NCBI GenBank assembly: GCA_018241505.1
Contig: JAFEDS010000021.1
Location: 1-64,000, forward strand
From: Pseudomonadota bacterium
Lineage (GTDB): Bacteria; Pseudomonadota; Gammaproteobacteria; Steroidobacterales; Steroidobacteraceae
Length of the DNA stretch: 64,000 nucleotides
Reading direction: 5' to 3'
Under the pieces are notes generated by a model. The model saw nothing but the letters and a program-made list of their open reading frames with translations. It was not told the DNA's origin and searched no databases. Below, piece after piece: positions 9,361 through 16,818 of this stretch (position 1 is the stretch's first letter; every line of letters begins with the position of its first letter). The position numbers and the translations under genes were made by a program.

Positions 9361-10403
9361 GGAATGACTCTGACCCAGTTGAACGGATCGGGTGCCCGGC
9401 GCTCCTGAATGGCCAGCAGGGCCTCCCGCAGACGGCTCGCAACGACGTTGATCTGTCTCGTTTTGTGCAGATTGTCTGAATCGGCGAGGGCTGAAATCGG
9501 CATGATGATGGCGGCGGTACCGCAAGCGAAAGTTTCGCTGCAGCGCCCGCTGCCGATTTGAGTCAGCAACTCGTCAATGTCCATCTGGCGCTCATGCACG
9601 GTGTAGCCGAGGTGGCGCGCGAGCGTGATCACGGAGTCACGGGTGACGCCGGGTAGTATCGCGCTGTCGAGCGCCGGAGTGTGCAACTCGCCGTCAATGA
9701 CGGCAAAGAAGTTCATGCCCGACAACTCCTGGACATATCGATGCGAGGCCGCATCGAGCCAGAGAGCTACCGCGTGTCCCCGGGCGACCGCCGCAGTCGA
9801 GCCCCGAAGCGAGGCCGCATAGTTGGCGGCTGTCTTGGCGGCTCCAACACCGCCCACGGCTGCCCTGACATCGTGCCGCTCGATTGCGACGGATGGAGTG
9901 CCGGATGCATAGGCCTCCACGGGGTTGGCGATCACCATGAAGCGGAAAGTCGTGGAGTTGCGCAGCAGGTAGCCGCTTTCAGTACCGAACACAAACGGCC
10001 GCAGATACAACGACTGCCCGGATTGGGACGGAATGAAGGTCTCGCACGCCCGGACGACCGCTTCCAACGCGCCAAAAAACAACTCGTCGGGTACCGGCGC
10101 CATGGACAAGCGCGACGCCGATTGTTGCATCCTGCGGCAGTTGGCATCCGCCCGGAACAAGTTCGGCCGTGATTGTCCGACCCGGTAGGCCTTCAATCCC
10201 TCGAATACCAACTCACCATACTGCAACGCCCGCGCGCCCGGCAGAACCGGGATGGGGCCGTAAGGGAGCAATTGCCCCGGGCCCCATTTGCCGTCCTGCC
10301 ACTCGGCGCTGAACATGACGGGTGCATTGACCGCGCCAAAACCCAGCTTGTCGGGCAGCCGGAACTGTTGGATGGCGGCCGCGACCTCAGGAGTGATTGT
10401 CAT
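9357..10403 (-). CDS. branched-chain amino acid aminotransferase-like (fold-type IV PLP enzyme)
   Basis: The 348-residue enzyme is a class IV aminotransferase of the IlvE type. The PLP lysine is K190 in GAAKTAANYAASL, with FEGLKAY at 68-73, LYLRPFVFGTE and ELSGMNFFAV as further family marks. IlvE interconverts branched-chain amino acids and 2-oxo acids with glutamate. It abuts the cupin gene with no gap and is coupled to the oxidoreductase by ATGA. Its location in a TonB-receptor operon rather than with ilv genes suggests a dedicated catabolic role. The exact amino donor is unknown, so I do not assign ilvE. Confidence 0.88.
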   Translation of the reverse strand: MTITPEVAAAIQQFRLPDKLGFGAVNAPVMFSAEWQDGKWGPGQLLPYGPIPVLPGARALQYGELVFEGLKAYRVGQSRPNLFRADANCRRMQQSASRLSMAPVPDELFFGALEAVVRACETFIPSQSGQSLYLRPFVFGTESGYLLRNSTTFRFMVIANPVEAYASGTPSVAIERHDVRAAVGGVGAAKTAANYAASLRGSTAAVARGHAVALWLDAASHRYVQELSGMNFFAVIDGELHTPALDSAILPGVTRDSVITLARHLGYTVHERQMDIDELLTQIGSGRCSETFACGTAAIIMPISALADSDNLHKTRQINVVASRLREALLAIQERRAPDPFNWVRVIP

Positions 10404-10802
10404 CTATTTTCTCAAGTACGCATCGGTACCGCTCAACCAGTCCTGCCGGGGCGGATTGAACACATCGACATCGAGGGTGTCTTCGAGCGCCAGTGCGCGA
10501 TGCGGTACGTTGGAAGGAATCACAACCACTTCGCCCGCGCGCACCGTGATCTCATCCTTGCCGTCGGCACCGAACCAGAAGTGCAGGGCGCCGGACAGGA
10601 TGTAGGTGAGCTGCTCGTTTTCGTGTTTGTGCAGGGGGACGTCGTCGCCTTTCTTGAAATACACGTGGGCAATCATCATCCGCTCGGAGGTGATCAGCTT
10701 GCGCGTGAGCGTGCCTTTCAAGGTCTCGGCGGGCAGGTTGTTCCAAACGTAGTGCGCAACGCCGCCGGCGGCGGTCGTCGTGGGGGTTGTTTTGACGGGC
10801 AT
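10404..10802 (-). CDS. small cupin-domain protein
   Basis: The 132-residue protein is a single cupin barrel. Metal ligands are visible as H58, H60 and E63-Q64 (HKHENEQLTYILSG), with a second motif around NVPHRALALEDT at about residue 100. Such proteins are dioxygenases, isomerases or sensors, and the substrate cannot be read from the sequence. It lies between the cyclase and the aminotransferase in the operon, with the stop codon directly adjoining the aminotransferase ATG. Confidence 0.87.
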   Translation of the reverse strand: MPVKTTPTTTAAGGVAHYVWNNLPAETLKGTLTRKLITSERMMIAHVYFKKGDDVPLHKHENEQLTYILSGALHFWFGADGKDEITVRAGEVVVIPSNVPHRALALEDTLDVDVFNPPRQDWLSGTDAYLRK

Positions 10803-10815
10803 CGTAGTCTCTCAG

Positions 10816-11616
10816 TCAAGGAGTTATGGCTATCACCCGTGCCGGGAAACCACTGCCCTGTTCGGGCTTGGGGAAGCTGACCAGAACCAGCCCGCCGGAC
10901 TCGGGCACCTGGTCCAGGTTGGCGAGCATCTCGATCTGGTAGTGGTTCGTTCCGAGCACATAGGTTTCCAGAGAATAATCGTCTTTGGTCGTGGCCACAC
11001 CCGGATCTGTATCGGTCGTCTCGTGGCCCGAGGCGGCGATGTGCCGATCCTCATATAGGACCTTCAGAACCGCCATGCTCCAGCCCGGGTAGTGCGCCAC
11101 CCCTTTACTGTCCTTGTTTTGCATGCGCTCGTTGTCCGGCCAGCGTTTTGACCAGTCCGTGCGCATGGCCACGAAGGAATGCGCCGGTATGCGCCCATGC
11201 CGCGTTTCCCAAGCCCGGACATCGTCAAGGGACAGTATGTAGTCGGGGTTCTTGGCGACCTTTTCGTGAACGTCCAGTACCACGAGGGGCAGCACCATGT
11301 CCTTGGGGTCGATCTGGTCCACGGTCTTCAGGCCATCGTGAAAATGCGCCGGCGGATCGACATGGGTTCCCCATTGCCCGACGTGACAGAACTCTTCCAC
11401 GTGGAAGCCCGCCTTCGGGATGGTGTAGAGCGTCGTCCGCTTCATTTCGCCGAAGCCTTTCCAGTGCGGCGTCGAGACTCCGAACGAATGAGTCAGGTCG
11501 ACGAAGTGCTTGCTCTGGAGCGCCGTATAGATATTCATCAGGTCCGGCTGGGCATCGGCGCGGGCCACCGACACGAGCGAGGCACAAAGGACTGCGAGAA
11601 ATGCACGGTTCAGCAT
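10816..11616 (-). CDS. exported cyclase-family hydrolase (kynurenine formamidase-like)
   Basis: The 266-residue protein starts with a signal peptide (FLAVLCASLVSVARA-DAQ). It then shows the cyclase/KynB core: VDLTHSF at 39-45 and the metal motif GTHVDPPAHF with H85, D87 and H91. Family members hydrolyse N-formyl-kynurenine, cyclic amides or esters using zinc or manganese. The signal peptide means this one acts in the periplasm. It lies between the TonB receptor and the cupin gene, so it may process the substrate brought in by the receptor. Confidence 0.9.
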   Translation of the reverse strand: MLNRAFLAVLCASLVSVARADAQPDLMNIYTALQSKHFVDLTHSFGVSTPHWKGFGEMKRTTLYTIPKAGFHVEEFCHVGQWGTHVDPPAHFHDGLKTVDQIDPKDMVLPLVVLDVHEKVAKNPDYILSLDDVRAWETRHGRIPAHSFVAMRTDWSKRWPDNERMQNKDSKGVAHYPGWSMAVLKVLYEDRHIAASGHETTDTDPGVATTKDDYSLETYVLGTNHYQIEMLANLDQVPESGGLVLVSFPKPEQGSGFPARVIAITP

Positions 11617-11626
11617 GTCGAGATCC

Positions 11627-13990
11627 TCAGAAGTGGTACAGCACGTGCGCTTTCCACCACCGCGGGTTCCCCGGGTAGAGCTGCGCCAGGCCGTTGATTC
11701 CGGTGTTGTCGAAGCCCATCACGCCGTAGTGCTTGTTCGCCAGGTTTTCAATTGAAGCGCCGACTTCCCACTTCGCGGTGTTCGGTGTGTAGAACAAGCG
11801 CGCATTGCCGATACCATAGCCCTTCTGCTGGACGACCGGCGTGTTGGCCAGATTAAACCAGAAGCTCGTCATGTAGTTGCCGTCGAGCTGCAGGGACATT
11901 GTTCCCGAGCCGATCGGCTGGTTGTAGCGGGCCAGCGCGTTGCCGCTCCAGCGGGGCGCATTCGGGGCAGTGAAATCGCCCTTGACGCCGGTGCCACGCG
12001 AATCGACGTTCTGGACCACTGCATCGACATAGGAGCCACCGAGGCCAAACTGCCAGTAGCGGTTGGGCCGCCACTCGGCCTCGACTTCAGTTCCCTTGTG
12101 CTTGGCATTGGCATTCACAATGAGCTGCTCCAGGGCCACCGTGTAGATGAGAGCCTGGTAATCCTTGTAGTCGTAGTAATAGGCCGCTGCGTTGATACGC
12201 AGGGTATGGTCGAGCAACTCCGACTTGAAGCCGACTTCATACGAGTTCAGCTTCTCCGGGTGGAATTTCAGCGGTGCGAGATCCCCAATCGTGTCGGGGA
12301 ACAACGGCGCTGTGAAGCCGCCTCCCTTCACGCCGCGGTTGTAGCTCGCATACGCCAGCACGTCCCGCGTCAGATGAAAGTCGATCTGTGCCTTGCCGCT
12401 CCACACCGTGTTGGACAGGTTGTTCGAATAGTTGAACAGCGCGTTGCCGACCCCGGGAATGACCGGCGGCGTGAGTCTCGTCAGGGTGCCATCGGCAAAC
12501 GACTCGAACGGATACCAGCTAAACTGGAAATCCTTCTGGTCGTGGGTTGCGCGGCCTCCCAGTGTCAGACCGATCAGGTCAGTGAGCCGGTACTCCACCT
12601 GTCCGAACGCGGCATACGATTTGATCAGTTGTGAGTAGGGGGAGCGGATACCGGGCGTGCCGCCGTCCGCGCCGGGCACACCCGGGTCGGTGGTGTACGG
12701 GCAGGTGCCGTAGGGCCATCCCCCATCGGGCGGGAATCCGCAGCCGCGGTTGGGGTTCGGGGCCGGATCCGTGAACTCCTGGGCGGCGAAGAAGGCAGGA
12801 CCGTAATAGCCCTCGTAGTAGTTGCCCGCGACCCGCAACCCGTACAGACCCGCCGTCCAGTTGAAGCCCTTGTCGCCTCCGTTCAGCCGTGCCTCGAGGG
12901 ATTGCTGCTTGACGTTGCTGCCGTTGAAGAATTCGAACAGCGTCAGCGGGGATGCGTCCGAGTCCTCCTGGTAGTCTTTTCTGAGGGTGGAATAGTCCGC
13001 TATCACTGTCAGCGTCGGGCCGCCGATATCTTGCGTGTATTTCCCGCTGACACCGGACGTCTTGATCTTCGCGAAGCCGCTGATGTTGTCCCGTGTCGTA
13101 AACGGTCCGCTCGCGGGGAGCCCGCTGGCATTGCAGCCATTGCACGTACCGTAGGGATTCAAATTGGCCGGTACGAAGTCATCGATGCCGGGAGCCACAT
13201 TGTAGATTGGCCGTTCCTCCCAGGCGCCTGCGTGAACGTCTTCGCGGGCGAATCGGCCAGTCACCAACAGCTCGCCGGCGTTCGGCAGCTTGAACAGCAA
13301 TTCACCGCGCAGCGCCCAATCGTTGCCGTTTTCGCTGTCGGCCGCGCCACCCGCGACGTTCTTGAACAGGGGATCGTAGTGGTTGGTCTCAAACGCCAAG
13401 CGCGCATCCACCCCGTCCACGATCGGCGAGTTGACCGCACCCTCTACACGAGTCAGGTTGCGCTCACCGAAGGTGACGTCTACATACCCCGTCTGCTCGT
13501 CGGTCGGCTTGCGCGTGATGAAGTTGGCCAGGCCGCCGGTGGCGTTGCGGCCGAACAGGGTGCCTTGCGGACCGCGCAGCACCTCGACGCGGTCGATATC
13601 GAAAAGCGAGAAGGCGAGGCCGGCCATCTGACTGACGTACACCTCGTCGATATAGATGGCCGCCGGGCTCTCCTGGTGATCGGCGAAGTCGTTCTGGGTG
13701 ACACCGCGGATCGACAGCGAGAAGGAGGATGGCCCGTTTGGTTGCGTCATTACCACAGCGGGTACGGATCGGGTGATATCGGTAGCGGCCACCGCCCCGA
13801 GGGTCTGCAGGTCCGACCCGGAGACGGCGGACAGGGAAATGCCGACATCCTGGGCATTCTGGGCGCGCTTCTGCGCGGTGACCACGACTTCTTCCAGAGT
13901 GCTGGCGGGTGCCGATTCTTCAGCGGCGTAGCCGGTTCCCGCCAGAACCGCACCCACCATCAGTAGTGATTCGAGCTTCTTGAGCCGCAT
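11627..13990 (-). CDS. TonB-dependent outer-membrane receptor
   Basis: The 787-residue protein has a signal peptide ending near GTGYAAEE. A plug domain follows, marked by LEEVVVTAQKRAQNAQDVGIS, then DRVEVLRGPQGTLFGRNATGG, and a long beta-barrel ends with an aromatic C-terminal residue (HVLYHF). It belongs to the large group common in Steroidobacter, Sphingomonas and Caulobacter relatives and should import a substrate powered by TonB-ExbBD. GGGGGA precedes the ATG by a suitable distance. It is the first gene of the operon running to 7981 and diverges from the LysR gene at 14103. Confidence 0.93.
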   Translation of the reverse strand: MRLKKLESLLMVGAVLAGTGYAAEESAPASTLEEVVVTAQKRAQNAQDVGISLSAVSGSDLQTLGAVAATDITRSVPAVVMTQPNGPSSFSLSIRGVTQNDFADHQESPAAIYIDEVYVSQMAGLAFSLFDIDRVEVLRGPQGTLFGRNATGGLANFITRKPTDEQTGYVDVTFGERNLTRVEGAVNSPIVDGVDARLAFETNHYDPLFKNVAGGAADSENGNDWALRGELLFKLPNAGELLVTGRFAREDVHAGAWEERPIYNVAPGIDDFVPANLNPYGTCNGCNASGLPASGPFTTRDNISGFAKIKTSGVSGKYTQDIGGPTLTVIADYSTLRKDYQEDSDASPLTLFEFFNGSNVKQQSLEARLNGGDKGFNWTAGLYGLRVAGNYYEGYYGPAFFAAQEFTDPAPNPNRGCGFPPDGGWPYGTCPYTTDPGVPGADGGTPGIRSPYSQLIKSYAAFGQVEYRLTDLIGLTLGGRATHDQKDFQFSWYPFESFADGTLTRLTPPVIPGVGNALFNYSNNLSNTVWSGKAQIDFHLTRDVLAYASYNRGVKGGGFTAPLFPDTIGDLAPLKFHPEKLNSYEVGFKSELLDHTLRINAAAYYYDYKDYQALIYTVALEQLIVNANAKHKGTEVEAEWRPNRYWQFGLGGSYVDAVVQNVDSRGTGVKGDFTAPNAPRWSGNALARYNQPIGSGTMSLQLDGNYMTSFWFNLANTPVVQQKGYGIGNARLFYTPNTAKWEVGASIENLANKHYGVMGFDNTGINGLAQLYPGNPRWWKAHVLYHF

Positions 13991-14102
13991 GAGCGTCCCC
14001 CGTGACCGGATTTTTGTTTAAACCTCATTATTTCCGCTGCCGTGGGTTTTTGCCAACATCTTATTTGTACCGTGCATATGCGAAACGGGTATGGTGCAAG
14101 GT
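13991..14102. promoter_or_regulatory. divergent promoter region, TonB receptor / LysR
   Basis: This 112-base AT-richer gap must hold both promoters. Two perfect 8-base palindromes are present, GTTTAAAC at 14016-14023 and GCATATGC at 14074-14081, each near one of the two start codons. Either could be part of a LysR binding site. I cannot define -35 and -10 boxes with confidence. Confidence 0.4.
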
Positions 14103-15071
14103 ATGCAAGACCTCAATGTGCGTTACTTGTATGAGGCTGCCCGGCTGGGGTCCATGCGGGCGGCCGCCGACCAGTTGGACGTCGCCGTGTCCTCCATCAG
14201 CCGCCAGATCTCGCAACTGGAGGCGGAAGTCGGGGTCGCCCTGATTGAGCATGGCCGCCGCACGGTCATGCTCACCGAGGCCGGCAAGCTGTTGATTGAG
14301 TATTACGCTGAGCAGCGCGACCACCGTGAGACTTTCGAGCGGCGGTTGGCTGACCTGAAGGGTCTGAAGGCAGGACGGGTACGCCTGGCCATCGGGGAGG
14401 GCTTCATTGGCGATCCTCTCTCCGGCGTGTTGTCCCGGTTCGTGGCCAAGCATGGCGGTCTCAATCTCGATGTGCGCGTGACTGCTTCCTCCAGCGAGGT
14501 AGCCCGGCTCGTGGTTGAGGACGAGGCGCATCTCGGATTGGCCTTTCAGTCATCGGACGATCCGCGCATCCGCGTGCTGGCTTCGGTGCGTCATCCCCTG
14601 TGCGTGATCCTGCGGCCGTCGCATCCGCTCGCGCAGCAGGCGAGTGTGCGCCTGGCCGATCTACAGGGTTACCCGCTGTGTTTGCCCGAGTCCTCCTTGC
14701 GGACCCGCCAGCTCCTGAAAGAGGCGGAAATAGCCGAGCGGGTGTCCCTGCAACCCAGCATTACTTCCAACTCGCTGCTGCTGTTGCGCAACCTGTTGGG
14801 TACGAGCGATCTCGTGACCCTGATGCCGATGTTGGCGGTCATGGAGGAAATCGAGCGCGGCGAGCTGGTTGCCCGGCAGTTGGTCAGCGGGGTGCTGCAG
14901 GAGACTTCGGTGCACGTGATCTGCCGCCTGGGACGGCATTTGACACCCGCGCCGCTGCGGCTGATGGACCAGTTGGTGGCGTACCTGAATGGGTACGAGC
15001 GCTGTCTCGAGCGGGCCAACGCCACAACCGCGCAGGCCGGGGGCGAAGCGGCTGGATTGGCTCTCGCCTGA
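14103..15071 (+). CDS. LysR-family transcriptional regulator
   Basis: The 322-residue protein has an N-terminal winged helix (DLNVRYLYEAARLGSMRAAA, VSSISRQISQLEAEVGVALIEH) and a LysR effector-binding domain from about residue 90 to 300. ATG 14103 or the ATG four codons earlier could start it; the former matches the family N-terminus better. It is divergent from the TonB-receptor operon ending at 7981 and sits before the aldo/keto reductase group, so it could control either. LysR proteins usually regulate the adjacent divergent operon. Confidence 0.92.
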   Translation: MQDLNVRYLYEAARLGSMRAAADQLDVAVSSISRQISQLEAEVGVALIEHGRRTVMLTEAGKLLIEYYAEQRDHRETFERRLADLKGLKAGRVRLAIGEGFIGDPLSGVLSRFVAKHGGLNLDVRVTASSSEVARLVVEDEAHLGLAFQSSDDPRIRVLASVRHPLCVILRPSHPLAQQASVRLADLQGYPLCLPESSLRTRQLLKEAEIAERVSLQPSITSNSLLLLRNLLGTSDLVTLMPMLAVMEEIERGELVARQLVSGVLQETSVHVICRLGRHLTPAPLRLMDQLVAYLNGYERCLERANATTAQAGGEAAGLALA

Positions 15072-15084
15072 GCGCAGGCGCCGT

Positions 15085-15193
15085 GCGTTGATGCCGCCTG
15101 AGGGGCGGTTCTGCCGTATACGTTGCCCGCCTCAGGGTCCGCGCACGCGTTGATGCCGTCTTCCGGACGGCTTCATTGCCGAAAACGCAACGA
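15085..15193. repeat. two imperfect direct repeats, each forming a hairpin
   Basis: In the 206-base gap before the aldo/keto reductase, the unit GCGTTGATGCCG opens two copies at 15085 and 15147, each followed by a short hairpin (GCCGCC/GGGCGG and GCCGTC/GACGGC) and by TGCCG-(A/T)A-(A/T)-ACG. CCTGAGG near 15096 can also pair with CCTCAGG near 15130, giving alternative structures. No coding sequence is evident in the gap. It could be a terminator pair for the LysR gene or a leader element of the next operon. Confidence 0.5.
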
Positions 15194-15277
15194 CCCCGGT
15201 CGGCGTTGTCATTGAATCGTTGCGGCGCCCCGGGGCATCCTGCCGGCTGACGTTCTGACACACTGCAGATTGCCAAG

Positions 15278-16315
15278 ATGGCTGGAATTCCGCGCACCCG
15301 ACTAACACCTCAGTACGAGATTGCCCGTGTCATCAAGGGTGGCTGGCAGCTTGCGGGCGACCATGGGCCGATCGATCCGACGAGCGTTGATCGCGACATG
15401 GCTGCGTTCGTCGAGGCGGGCATAACGACATTCGACTGCGCCGATATCTACACAGGCGTGGAAGCGATGATCGGCCAGTTCAGAGCCCGCCATCCGGACC
15501 TGGCGGCGCGCACCCAGATACACACGAAGTTTGTGCCTGACCTGACGGAGCTGCAGCGCGTCGATGACGCCTACGTGGAGCGCATCGTGGACCGCTCCCT
15601 GCAGCGGTTGCACACCGACCGCTTGGATCTGGTGCAATTTCACTGGTGGGACTACGCGGTGCCGCGCTATGTCGAGGCGGCTATGGCGCTCGACCGGTTG
15701 CGTGTCAAAGGCAAGATTGCCCACATCGCCGTGACCAACTTCGATGTGCCGCACCTCATGGAGCTGCTCGACGCGGGCGTGCCCGTTGTCGCCCACCAAC
15801 TCCAATACTCCTTGCTCGATGACCGCGCCCGCAACGGCATGGTGCATGCCTGCCAGGCGAGGGGTATCGGCCTTTTGTGTTATGGCACGGTTGCCGGCGG
15901 CTTCCTGTCCGACCGCTGGTTGGGTCAGCCGGAGCCCCCCAGCGGCTTCAACAATCGGGGTCTCACCAAATACAAGTTGATTATTGATGACTTTGGCGGC
16001 TGGGACTTGTTCCAGCAGTTGCTGCGGGCACTCCGCGGCGTCGCTGATGAGCACTCCTGCGATATCGCTACCGTGGCCTCTCGCGTCATGTTGCAACGCG
16101 AGGGAGTATCGGCGGTCATTGTTGGTGCCACGAACGCATCGCACCTGGGCGCCAATGCCCGCATCGGCGCGGTCGAGCTGGATTCCGCCGATCTGGCCGC
16201 GATCGATTCGGTCGTCCGGCGTCATCTGGGGCCTGCAGGCGATGTCTTCACACTGGAACGCGATCGCCAGGGTCGGCACGGCCGAATCATGAAATACGAC
16301 CTGAACGAGAGGTGA
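15278..16315 (+). CDS. aldo/keto reductase
   Basis: The 345-residue protein is an AKR TIM barrel. Catalytic-type residues are visible as D56 and Y58 in FDCADIYTG, the lysine in IHTKFVP, and the histidine in LVQFHWWDY. The C-terminal cofactor region includes VASRVMLQREGVSAVIVGA. It should reduce a carbonyl or oxidise a hydroxyl with NADP(H). It is the first gene of a plus-strand group with the SnoaL-like protein, TonB receptor, DUF885 protein and amidohydrolase, with short gaps throughout. No signal peptide is seen, so it acts on the imported product in the cytoplasm. Confidence 0.9.
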   Translation: MAGIPRTRLTPQYEIARVIKGGWQLAGDHGPIDPTSVDRDMAAFVEAGITTFDCADIYTGVEAMIGQFRARHPDLAARTQIHTKFVPDLTELQRVDDAYVERIVDRSLQRLHTDRLDLVQFHWWDYAVPRYVEAAMALDRLRVKGKIAHIAVTNFDVPHLMELLDAGVPVVAHQLQYSLLDDRARNGMVHACQARGIGLLCYGTVAGGFLSDRWLGQPEPPSGFNNRGLTKYKLIIDDFGGWDLFQQLLRALRGVADEHSCDIATVASRVMLQREGVSAVIVGATNASHLGANARIGAVELDSADLAAIDSVVRRHLGPAGDVFTLERDRQGRHGRIMKYDLNER

Positions 16316-16320
16316 TTGCC

Positions 16321-16800
16321 ATGTCCGTACTGTCGATCAAACGCCGCGCGGTTGCCGCCGGAGCGTGCCTCATGCTGGGGTTGCTGTCGTCGGGTCTGAA
16401 TGCCGCGGCTGCCGCGCACCATGATGTCCTCATTGATATGTTTGTCTGGTGGAATGCCGCGTACCAGCAGAAGGACGGCTTCACGGAGGCCGCGTTTGCC
16501 AAGTACTTCACCGCCGATGCCATCCTGCGCGTCAACGGCAGCGACCGCAGCAAGGGACTGAAGGATCTTGCCGCGCACTTTCGCGACATCCAGAAACGGA
16601 CTGAAATGGTGAAGATCGAGCTGCCGTTCATTGACGAGTTCACGTCACCGAACGGCGACCGGATTTTTACCCATCACATAGTCAAGGCCCGCGAGAACGG
16701 CACCGACAGCGCCGAGCGCGTCATGGGTTATGCCGCCATCCGCGACGGCAAGATTTCACTGATCAACTTCGTCAGCGTTCCCGACGCTGCCACAAAATAA
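16321..16800 (+). CDS. exported SnoaL/NTF2-like protein
   Basis: The 159-residue protein has a signal peptide (SVLSIKRRAVAAGACLMLGL...AAAA) followed by a nuclear-transport-factor-2 fold of the SnoaL/DUF4440 type, with NAAYQQKDGFTEAAFAKYF at the start of the domain and an ISLINFVSVPD strand at the end. The cavity could bind a small hydrophobic molecule or catalyse an isomerase-type step. ATG 16321 is chosen because AGAGG lies about eight bases before it. It sits between the aldo/keto reductase and the TonB receptor. Confidence 0.8.
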   Translation: MSVLSIKRRAVAAGACLMLGLLSSGLNAAAAAHHDVLIDMFVWWNAAYQQKDGFTEAAFAKYFTADAILRVNGSDRSKGLKDLAAHFRDIQKRTEMVKIELPFIDEFTSPNGDRIFTHHIVKARENGTDSAERVMGYAAIRDGKISLINFVSVPDAATK

Positions 16801-16818
16801 CACCCCGGGGAGAATGAC

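Noticed and set aside
9361-9525. 55-codon extension of the quinone oxidoreductase
   Set aside because: It lies inside the aminotransferase gene and lacks MDR family sequence; the ATGA overlap at 9357-9360 gives the natural start.
12902-13966. Long open frame on the plus strand inside the TonB receptor gene
   Set aside because: It is antisense to a clear receptor gene, has no family signature, and its composition follows from high-GC codon bias.
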